In this document: positions 36,131-43,510 of the stretch, one piece after another
How positions within the stretch are numbered: the first letter of the stretch is position 1
How the letters are laid out: every line of letters starts with the position of its first letter
Assembly: GCF_006974145.1 (NCBI RefSeq)
Contig: NZ_CP039456.1
Coordinates: 888,501 to 952,500, forward strand
From: Changchengzhania lutea
Lineage (GTDB): Bacteria > Bacteroidota > Bacteroidia > Flavobacteriales > Flavobacteriaceae
DNA length: 64,000 bases
Direction: 5' to 3'
The notes under the pieces: model-generated
The model's database searches: none
The model's input: the letters and a program-made list of their open reading frames with translations, nothing else
What the model was told of the DNA's origin: nothing
Made by a program: the position numbers and the translations under genes

Positions 36131-36604
36131 ATGTCTAAAGAAGAAAAATTCAGGAAGCAGATAAAAAAAGTATACCACTTATTGTTGTTGCTTTTTAGCC
36201 TGTTTTTAATTGCGGGTGTGATGCTTGTTTATTATACTATTAATCCTGATTTTTTTACTTTTAAAACGAAAACTGAAACCATTGTTAGCATACCTATTGA
36301 AGGTGATGAAGATAGCATTGAAAATGGTATTCATATAAGAACAGGATTAATTGAAGCTGAAGGATTAATGACTGTTGTTAATAACTGTACTAATTGTCAT
36401 TCGTCTAAGATCATTCTTCAGAATAGAATGAATACCGAACGTTGGAATACCACTATAAAATGGATGCAGGAGACACAAAATCTTTGGGGTTTAGGAAAAA
36501 ACCAAGAAATTATAGTTAATTATTTAGTCACTAACTATCCAGTGAAAGACAAGGGAAGGCGTGACAATTTATCAAATATCGATTGGTATGAACTGGAGAA
36601 TTAA
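36131..36604 (+). CDS. Membrane-anchored c-type cytochrome (SorB-like)
   Basis: 157 residues. One N-terminal membrane helix (about residues 15-36) anchors a periplasmic domain with a single haem c site CTNCH (C86, C89, H90) and several downstream Met residues that could be the second axial ligand. It starts directly after the stop of the molybdoenzyme gene, the gene order of sulfite dehydrogenase SorA-SorB, so it likely accepts the electrons. The 3' end overlaps the rhodanese gene. Confidence 0.85.
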   Translation: MSKEEKFRKQIKKVYHLLLLLFSLFLIAGVMLVYYTINPDFFTFKTKTETIVSIPIEGDEDSIENGIHIRTGLIEAEGLMTVVNNCTNCHSSKIILQNRMNTERWNTTIKWMQETQNLWGLGKNQEIIVNYLVTNYPVKDKGRRDNLSNIDWYELEN

Positions 36605-37535
36605 TATCCTGTTGTTCTTGTATGTTTTTTCAGCATGCAAGCAAGAAAAAGCCATAGAGACTAAAAAGCAAATTGCGAGTGAAACACCAGTAAAAATTAA
36701 CTATTTAATTGAAGTTGATGAATTTAAGACCATAGCCAATCAGCCACATATTAAAGTAATAGATTTTAGAAAAAAAGAGGCTTATGACAAAGAACATATA
36801 AAAGGCGCATTACATATTTGGAGAACAGATATTGAAGATGCATCTTTTCCTTATAATGGCATAATGGCAAGTCGTACACAAATAGAAACCTTATTTAGTA
36901 CACTGGGCATTGTTACTAATGATACGCTTATTATCTATGATGATAACGGATTGTGTGATGCTGCAAGGTTATGGTGGTTATTGCAAAATTATGATTTTAC
37001 AAATGTGAAATTATTCCATGGCGGATTAAACATTTGGAAGGCAGCTAATGGTTTGGTTACAGATGAAAACACAATAGTTGAAAAAGCAGTATTTAAACTT
37101 AGTGAAACACCTTCAATGAAATATTACGTTTCTAAAGAAGAGATGCGAGACGCTTTAAATACTAACACTATTATTTTAGACACCAGAACCCTTGATGAGT
37201 TCTCAGGAAAAAGACAGAAAAAAGGTGCCGCAAAAGCAGGGCGAATTCCTAATAGCATCCTTATAGATTGGGCAGAAGCCATAAACTATAATGGAGATAA
37301 AAAAATAAAACCTGTGGAAGATTTAGAATCTATTTACAGTCAATTGGATAGCACAAAAGATGCTCCAATAATTGTGTACTGCCATAGTGGTGTACGTTCA
37401 GCACATACTACTTTTGTTTTGACACAATTATTGGATTATAAAAATGTAAAAAATTATGATGGCTCGTGGACAGAATGGAGCTATTTTAATGATTTACCGT
37501 TTAAAAAAGACAGTTTAACACTAGTAAATAATTAA
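36588..37535 (+). CDS. Two-domain rhodanese sulfurtransferase, lipoprotein
   Basis: 315 residues from the ATG at 36588; a GTG at 36561 would spoil the signal. The signal ends in FSAC (C17), so it is a lipoprotein facing the periplasm. The N-terminal rhodanese domain is structural; the C-terminal one has the active loop YCHSGVRS with catalytic C265. Enzymes of this type move sulfane sulfur from thiosulfate or mercaptopyruvate and release sulfite from thiosulfate. Being co-transcribed with the sulfite-oxidase-like gene suggests that it supplies sulfite to it. Confidence 0.88.
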   Translation: MNWRINILLFLYVFSACKQEKAIETKKQIASETPVKINYLIEVDEFKTIANQPHIKVIDFRKKEAYDKEHIKGALHIWRTDIEDASFPYNGIMASRTQIETLFSTLGIVTNDTLIIYDDNGLCDAARLWWLLQNYDFTNVKLFHGGLNIWKAANGLVTDENTIVEKAVFKLSETPSMKYYVSKEEMRDALNTNTIILDTRTLDEFSGKRQKKGAAKAGRIPNSILIDWAEAINYNGDKKIKPVEDLESIYSQLDSTKDAPIIVYCHSGVRSAHTTFVLTQLLDYKNVKNYDGSWTEWSYFNDLPFKKDSLTLVNN

Positions 37536-37537
37536 TT

Positions 37538-38413
37538 ATGGAAAAATATTTAGATGCATTTATCAATGCTTTTAATGGTACGGTAGATTGGACATGGAAA
37601 TCGATAATCTTTGAGGTGCCTTGGTACACCAATTACTTTTGGGGACTTGTAGCGATTTCACTTTTTGTTTGGGCTTTAGAAATCGTATTTCCCTGGCGAA
37701 AAGAGCAATCTATTATTAGAAAAGATTTCTGGTTAGATGGATTTTACATGTTTTTTAATTTCTTTATTTTCTCTATTGTGATTAGTGGAGTTTATGAGAT
37801 TTTAGGACTCTTTTTTGCAGACATCAATATCACTGCCAAGAGTTTAGCGCTTTTTGACATTTCAAAATGGGCAATGTGGGCGCAATTGTTAGTTTTCTTT
37901 ATTATTTTAGATTTTGTACAGTGGTTTACACATGTTTTATTACATAAGTATCCTTTTTTATGGAAGTTCCATAAAGTACATCATAGCGTAAAAGAAATGG
38001 GATTTGCTGCGCATTTAAGATACCATTGGATGGAGAATATTTTTTACAAACCTCTAAAAACTTTTGGTGTCATGTTAATAGGTGGTTTTGAACCAGACCA
38101 AGCTTATATTATACATTTTATAACCATAGCTATTGGTCATTTTAACCATTCTAATATAAAAATAACCTGGGGACCACTAAAATATATTTTTAACAATCCA
38201 GTGATGCATTTATACCATCATGCTTATGTATTACCAAAAGGGAAGTATGGCGTAAATTATGGAATTAGTTTAAGTCTATGGGATTATATATTTAAAACAA
38301 ATTATATTCCTGAAGATAGTGGTAAGGTTCTAATTGGATTTAAAGGTGATGATAAGTTTCCTAAAGATTTTATTCATCAAAACATTTATGGATTTAAAAA
38401 GGGGCAAAAATAA
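37538..38413 (+). CDS. Fatty acid hydroxylase / sterol desaturase family protein
   Basis: 291 residues, several membrane helices and the full di-iron histidine set: HVLLH (132-136), HKVHH (145-149), HFNH (201-204) and HLYHH (224-228). The family hydroxylates or desaturates lipids using O2 at the membrane. It begins 2 bases after the rhodanese stop, so it is in the same operon. Why a lipid hydroxylase sits in a sulfur operon is unclear; modification of a sulfonolipid is one speculative possibility. Confidence 0.85.
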   Translation: MEKYLDAFINAFNGTVDWTWKSIIFEVPWYTNYFWGLVAISLFVWALEIVFPWRKEQSIIRKDFWLDGFYMFFNFFIFSIVISGVYEILGLFFADINITAKSLALFDISKWAMWAQLLVFFIILDFVQWFTHVLLHKYPFLWKFHKVHHSVKEMGFAAHLRYHWMENIFYKPLKTFGVMLIGGFEPDQAYIIHFITIAIGHFNHSNIKITWGPLKYIFNNPVMHLYHHAYVLPKGKYGVNYGISLSLWDYIFKTNYIPEDSGKVLIGFKGDDKFPKDFIHQNIYGFKKGQK

Positions 38414-38513
38414 ACACATCAAAATTTAGCTCTTTATTGATTATGTCCCTTGATTTTTTTTATGAAAAAATTGAGCACTTGATGATATTCAAAATCTGAA
38501 AGTTTAAAAGAGT

Positions 38514-39197
38514 TCAAGGCGTAGAGTTAGACACTTGCAACAATTTTCCGTTATAATAGGTATTCCCAGTAAGGGCAAAATCAAAAATATAGGCTGCCAT
38601 TTCCTGAGCGGTTGTAGGTGCTTCATAGCCCGGAAAAGCCTCTTCCAGCATTTCGGTTTGAACAGCTCCCAGTGCAAATACATTAAACGATATTCCCGTG
38701 CCTTTGTATTCTTCAGCCCATAATTCGGTTAATGTTATAACCGCGGCTTTACTTGAACTATAAGCTGCCAAACCAGGAAACTTCATACTCCCTTGCACAC
38801 CTCCCATAGAACTAATAGTTACAATATGACTTTCCTTTTTCATAAATGGCAAAACAATACGCGTTAATTCTGCCACACCAAAAACATTGGTCTCATACAC
38901 CCTCTTAAAGTCTTGCATACTCGTTTCAGGAAATGGCTTATTCAGTAATAAACCTGCATTATTAATTAAAATATCCACCTGTTGCCACTCGGCATTTATA
39001 AAAGCTTCAACCTTTCGGTAAGCAGCTTCATCGCTTAAATCAAACGAAAATGCAGTGACAGTGTTCAGTTTTAATGTTTGAATAGGGATGTCGTTCCGCG
39101 AAAGCGCCAATACATTATGACCAGCCTTAGCAAAATATTTTACCAATTCAAATCCTATGCCTCGGCTTGTACCCGTTATTATAATATTTTTACTCAT
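38514..39197 (-). CDS. Short-chain dehydrogenase/reductase
   Basis: 227 residues of the classical SDR fold: cofactor motif TGTSRGIG, NNAG, the catalytic Ser in TISSMGG and the YSSSK (Tyr-x3-Lys) pair. Substrate unknown. It overlaps the M28 peptidase gene by 8 bases. Its 3' end is duplicated, nearly unchanged, at 33598-33683, on the other side of the sulfite-oxidase module. Confidence 0.92.
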   Translation of the reverse strand: MSKNIIITGTSRGIGFELVKYFAKAGHNVLALSRNDIPIQTLKLNTVTAFSFDLSDEAAYRKVEAFINAEWQQVDILINNAGLLLNKPFPETSMQDFKRVYETNVFGVAELTRIVLPFMKKESHIVTISSMGGVQGSMKFPGLAAYSSSKAAVITLTELWAEEYKGTGISFNVFALGAVQTEMLEEAFPGYEAPTTAQEMAAYIFDFALTGNTYYNGKLLQVSNSTP

Positions 39198-40140
39198 TGT
39201 TCAATTTTATTTCTTTGTTTGGCGTATTGCATATTTTTTCAATAGCAGGAATCATCTTATTGATTAAGCTTGCCATATGGTTATAATCCAGTTTATCTGC
39301 TTCATCATCCACATGATGGTAATAGTCATAATTAGATAAGTCACAACTTGAAATGGTCTGACATGGTAAATTAAATTCCTGATAGAAGGCGTAATTATCG
39401 GATTGTTTGAACAAATTATAGTCTTTGGAGACTTCTGAAAAACCAGTGAGATTAGAACTTGTGTATTCATTCATTTTATCCGACATATTAGATAAGTCAT
39501 ACCCTGTTACAAAGGCTATATAATCTCTATTTTTAAAGGGGACTCCAATCATTTCAAAATTTAGCATGATGTAAACATCCATCTGTTCATCCTTTAAGCG
39601 TTTCGCTAAATGTCTCGAACCGAGCAAGCCCATTTCTTCAGCAGAGAACAGCGTTAATAAAATGCTGCGCTTTGTATTTTGTTTTGCAGCAAAATATTGA
39701 GACAAAGCTAAAACAGCACTAGTGCCTGCTGCATTATCATTTGCGCCATTTGCAATGCTATCACCATTTACTTCGTTAGCATAGCCTATATGATCATAAT
39801 GCGCCCCAATAATTACAAATTCATCCTTTAATACGGGATCACTACCTTCAATATAGCCCACCAAGTTATAACCATAAAATTCTTTTAAATCAAAACTATC
39901 TCTATAGGTTTCAAAATAAGGTTTGATGTTATGCTTCTTGAATATAGTTTCTATATAAACAGCTGCTTTTTCAATCCCCACACTACCTGTAGTTCGCCCT
40001 TCAAGTTCATCAGAAGCTAAAAACCCAACGCTAGCTTTCACTTGCTCTTTAGTTATTTTAATTTGTTCAGCATTGTTTTCAATGGTCGATTTACACCCCA
40101 GAAAAGTTAATAAAATAAGGAAATAAAAGCATTTATTCAT
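39190..40140 (-). CDS. M28 family zinc aminopeptidase lipoprotein
   Basis: 316 residues with a lipobox (FLGC, about C16). Zinc ligands are visible in GAHYDHIG, NGANDNAAGTS and FSAEEMGLLGS, the M28 pattern, with a late HHVDDEADK. It is expected at the periplasmic face or outer membrane and trims peptides from the N-terminus. It is the first gene of a two-gene unit with the SDR. Confidence 0.9.
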   Translation of the reverse strand: MNKCFYFLILLTFLGCKSTIENNAEQIKITKEQVKASVGFLASDELEGRTTGSVGIEKAAVYIETIFKKHNIKPYFETYRDSFDLKEFYGYNLVGYIEGSDPVLKDEFVIIGAHYDHIGYANEVNGDSIANGANDNAAGTSAVLALSQYFAAKQNTKRSILLTLFSAEEMGLLGSRHLAKRLKDEQMDVYIMLNFEMIGVPFKNRDYIAFVTGYDLSNMSDKMNEYTSSNLTGFSEVSKDYNLFKQSDNYAFYQEFNLPCQTISSCDLSNYDYYHHVDDEADKLDYNHMASLINKMIPAIEKICNTPNKEIKLNNE

Positions 40141-40285
40141 ATAAAATATTATTTGAGTTTAAAGATAAAAAACTCTTAGCAACGATTCTACTTTTAATTC
40201 CTGTTTAAATAACAACAATTTATGGTCGTAACCCGTGACTTGCATAACACACTAAAAATCACTAATTTGTATAAAAATAAACATC

Positions 40286-41392
40286 ATGCCTTTATATTTA
40301 GATCTTCATGAAATGCCTAACGGGGTTACCTCAGAACATGTTGCGGAAATGCATCAAGCAGATTTAAAAATTGAACATGAATTTAATTGTCGCGGATTAA
40401 CATATTGGTGTGACGAAAAAAGACAAACGGCGTTCTGTTTGGTAGAAGCCCCAAACGAACAAGCCATTAAAGATTTACATGCTAAGGCCCATGGCGATGT
40501 GCCATTACGAATAATTGAAGTAGAAGGCAACATAGTAGAATCATTTTTAGGCAGAATAGAAGATCCTGAAAAATCAAAAAACATTGAACTGAATATTATA
40601 AATGACCCTGCTTTCAGAGTTTTAATGGTCATAGAAACCAGTAATTATTTAAATCGGCTTGAAGCAAATCAATTTACCATATTTGCTCAAAAATTCCATA
40701 ATAATGTATCTAAAACCTTTAAAAAGTTTAACGGTCGGGTTGTTAAAAAAGACAACAACACGTATTTAGTATCCTTTAAATCTGTAACCGATGCTGTTTT
40801 ATGCGCCTTAAAAATTAAATTTCAATTCAAATATGTTACACCTAAGCTTGATGCCTCCCCACGTAGGTTAAATATTGCATTAAGCTCTGGTATTCCCATA
40901 ACTAACAAAGAAAGTATTTTTGAAGACACCATTACATTAGCTACACGAATGTGTGATATTGTTAAAGAGCAGCTTGTAGTTACCACCGAGGTGAAATTAT
41001 TATATGAGAGTGAAAATAGGAATGCCTCTATTGATGACAAAATGATTAAAGTACTAAAACCTGATGAAGAAAAATTTCTATCACAGTTAATTGATTATGT
41101 CGAACAGGTATGGAATAAGCCTAACTTCCATGTGAATGATTTTAGCAAGGCACTAGGATTAAGTAAATCGCAACTTTATAGGAAACTAACCCAATTAACA
41201 GGGCAATCACCAAATAATTTCATGAAAGAATTCCGCCTACATAGAGCGCTTAACTTATTACATAAGCAACAAGGCAACATTTCTGAAATTGCTTTTGAGA
41301 CAGGTTTTAATAGTGCCGCATATTTTTCAAAGTGTTTTCTAGATAAATATGGTATTCTACCTTCAAAATATATTCAACAGCATATCACTTAA
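40286..41392 (+). CDS. DUF4242 - cyclase-like - AraC fusion regulator
   Basis: 368 residues with three parts. Residues 1-~85 match DUF4242 (small nickel-binding-type fold, LDLHEMPNGVTSEHVAEMHQAD). Residues ~108-250 follow the class III nucleotide cyclase pattern (GRVVKKDNN-YLVSF, DAVLCALKIKFQF, a late DTITLATRMCD), but the GDG loop is replaced by NNT, so catalysis is doubtful. Residues ~265-368 are an AraC DNA-binding domain. It probably senses a ligand and controls adjacent genes; the NTF2-like and FAD-oxidase genes follow in the same direction. Confidence 0.75.
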   Translation: MPLYLDLHEMPNGVTSEHVAEMHQADLKIEHEFNCRGLTYWCDEKRQTAFCLVEAPNEQAIKDLHAKAHGDVPLRIIEVEGNIVESFLGRIEDPEKSKNIELNIINDPAFRVLMVIETSNYLNRLEANQFTIFAQKFHNNVSKTFKKFNGRVVKKDNNTYLVSFKSVTDAVLCALKIKFQFKYVTPKLDASPRRLNIALSSGIPITNKESIFEDTITLATRMCDIVKEQLVVTTEVKLLYESENRNASIDDKMIKVLKPDEEKFLSQLIDYVEQVWNKPNFHVNDFSKALGLSKSQLYRKLTQLTGQSPNNFMKEFRLHRALNLLHKQQGNISEIAFETGFNSAAYFSKCFLDKYGILPSKYIQQHIT

Positions 41393-41513
41393 GACACCTC
41401 TATTCTACGCTTCATTTTTCCTATGGTTCAAAATTCTACTTTTTTGGATTAAATGTATCGGTCTGTTTACTGCTCTCTTTATAGTTTTGATTTATAATAA
41501 CAAAACTATAATT

Positions 41514-41993
41514 ATGAAAACAAGAATAGCATTTACATTTATTATGATATTTGGTTTTTTATCTACAACCTGTATCGCGCAACGTAACCTCATCAATGCT
41601 CAATTTCCAAAAGCTGAGAAGGAGGTTTTAGAAACATTTGGTGCTATTGCACAAAGCATAAAAGATGGAGACATAGATAAACTCATCTCTTTTCATGCCT
41701 ATGGCCCAAAGTTTACCGAATTTAAAAACGGATAACCAAGAAATGGAGGTGAAGCAAACGAGATTCACGAACGTAATGTTTTTGGTTCTGTCACCGAAGT
41801 CATAAAGTTTGACGCAAAAGATTTGAAAATTGCTGTATATGGCCAAGTAGCCAATCTAACATTTCACTCAGATTTTCATTTAAAATTTGGTAAAGACCTT
41901 GTTGTTGTAAACGACCAAATTACTTTACTTTTTGTAGAAACAAATGATGGTTGGAAAATGGTTCACGAACATCATTCACCATTAAAAAATTAG
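41514..41993 (+). pseudogene. NTF2-like (SnoaL/DUF4440 type) secreted protein interrupted by an in-frame stop
   Basis: The ATG at 41514 starts a signal peptide (ending CIAQ) and an NTF2-like domain. At 41733-41735 a TAA follows FTEFKNG. The same frame goes on without a shift (PRNGGEANEIHERNVFGSVTEV and so on) to TAG at 41991-41993, completing a 159-residue protein with the expected C-terminus. Only one base separates it from an intact gene (GAA or CAA or AAA to TAA), so it is a young nonsense mutation, a sequencing error, or a read-through gene. Confidence 0.75.
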
Positions 41994-42041
41994 TGCAAAA
42001 CTATTAAGTTTCTTTAATTAACCAACTAAAATCAATATAAT

Positions 42042-43433
42042 ATGAAAAATTTAGTAAAAAATTTAGAACCTGAATTAATAGAAGCATTTGCCTCTCAATT
42101 AAGAGGTGAGATTATTAAACCAACAGACACCAATTATGATGATACACGAAAGATATATAATGGTATGATTAACAAACACCCTGGTTTATTTGTAATGTGT
42201 GTTGATGTGGCCGATGTTATTGCCGCAGTAAATTTTGGAAGAGACAACAATCTGTTAGTCGCTGTGCGAGGCGGTGGCCATAATGGCGGAGGCTTAGGCT
42301 TATGTAATGATGGACTGGTCATTGATTTATCAGGATTAAAATTTGTTCGTGTAGATACTTCAAATAACACCGTAAGAGTTGGAGGCGGCAACCTTTGGGG
42401 CGAAGTTGATCATGCGACCCATCCTTTTGGACTCGCAGTACCCGCTGGTATTATCTCATCAACAGGTGTTGGCGGACTCACCCTTGGTGGTGGGGTTGGG
42501 CATTTATCTCGAAAATATGGATTAACCATTGATAATTTATTAGAAGCGGATATGATTTTGGCAGATGGATCTGTGGTTACTGTCAATGCTAATCAAAATA
42601 CCGATTTATTTTGGGCCATTAGAGGTGGTGGTGGAAACTTTGGAATTGTAACATCATTTAAATTTCAAGCGCATCCCGTTAAAACCGTTATTGGAGGACC
42701 AACCTTATGGCCTATTGAACAAACGGAAGAAATTATGGCATGGTATCATGAGTTTATAAATAATGCTCCAGACGAGTTAAATGGTTTTATAGCGACCATG
42801 GTTATTCCAGGAGCTCCCTTTCCAGATTTTTTACACGGAAATCCCTACTGCGGCATTGTTTGGTGTTTTACTGGTAGTCAAAAGGAATTTGATGAATTAA
42901 TACAACCGGCTATGGGTTTGAACCCCGTTTTCGCTCATGTTGGTGAAATGCCATATCCAGCAATCCAAACCTTATTTGACGGCTTATTACCACCTGGACT
43001 GCAGTGGTACTGGCGAGCCGATTTCTTTAAGGAATTAGGTTCAAAAGTAAGGGCAGCACATTTAAAATTTGGAGCTCAAATACCAACTCCGCTTTCACAA
43101 ATGCATTTGTACCCAATTAGCGGTGCAGCAAGCAGAGTTGGTTCTACCGATACGCCCTGGGCATATCGCGATGCAAAATACGCTGGGGTAATCGTTGGTG
43201 TAGATCCAGATCCTGATAATGCCGGTAAAATCACCAATTGGTGTAAAGATTATTGGGAAGCACTACACCCCTATTCTTCTGGCGGTGCTTATTCCAATTT
43301 TATGATGGACGAAGGGCAGGAACGTGTTCAAGCTAGTTATAAAAGCAATTACCAAAGACTAGCCAAAATTAAGGCAAAGTACGATCCTAATAATTTATTC
43401 AAGGTAAACCAAAATATTAAACCAAACCATTAA
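42042..43433 (+). CDS. FAD-linked oxidase (berberine-bridge-enzyme type)
   Basis: 463 residues. The FAD_binding_4 domain includes RGGGHNGGGLGL, whose His is the covalent flavin attachment site in this family, and GGGVGHLSRKYGLTIDNLL. The C-terminal BBE segment ends YDPNNLFKVNQNI. The second flavin-linking Cys of some members is not evident, so attachment is probably through His only. Substrates of related enzymes are sugars, alkaloids or phenolics; unknown here. No signal peptide. It follows the broken NTF2-like gene, downstream of the AraC fusion regulator. Confidence 0.88.
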   Translation: MKNLVKNLEPELIEAFASQLRGEIIKPTDTNYDDTRKIYNGMINKHPGLFVMCVDVADVIAAVNFGRDNNLLVAVRGGGHNGGGLGLCNDGLVIDLSGLKFVRVDTSNNTVRVGGGNLWGEVDHATHPFGLAVPAGIISSTGVGGLTLGGGVGHLSRKYGLTIDNLLEADMILADGSVVTVNANQNTDLFWAIRGGGGNFGIVTSFKFQAHPVKTVIGGPTLWPIEQTEEIMAWYHEFINNAPDELNGFIATMVIPGAPFPDFLHGNPYCGIVWCFTGSQKEFDELIQPAMGLNPVFAHVGEMPYPAIQTLFDGLLPPGLQWYWRADFFKELGSKVRAAHLKFGAQIPTPLSQMHLYPISGAASRVGSTDTPWAYRDAKYAGVIVGVDPDPDNAGKITNWCKDYWEALHPYSSGGAYSNFMMDEGQERVQASYKSNYQRLAKIKAKYDPNNLFKVNQNIKPNH

Positions 43434-43437
43434 TAAA

Positions 43438-43483
43438 AAAGAAAGCTGAATTATAAGTTAAAAACAGATAATTCAGCTTCTTT
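43438..43483. terminator. Bidirectional terminator between FAD oxidase and pdhC
   Basis: An inverted repeat around AAGCTGAATTAT (about 43443-43453) and ATAATTCAGCTT (43468-43479), flanked by A runs on the left and TTT on the right, lies between two convergent genes and can end transcription from both. Confidence 0.7.
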
Positions 43484-43510
43484 AAATGTATCAAAAATTT
43501 TAAATTAAGG

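Noticed and set aside
36561..36587. Upstream GTG start for the rhodanese gene
   Set aside because: It adds nine residues before the lipoprotein signal and lies deep in the cytochrome gene; the ATG at 36588 gives a clean signal with FSAC.
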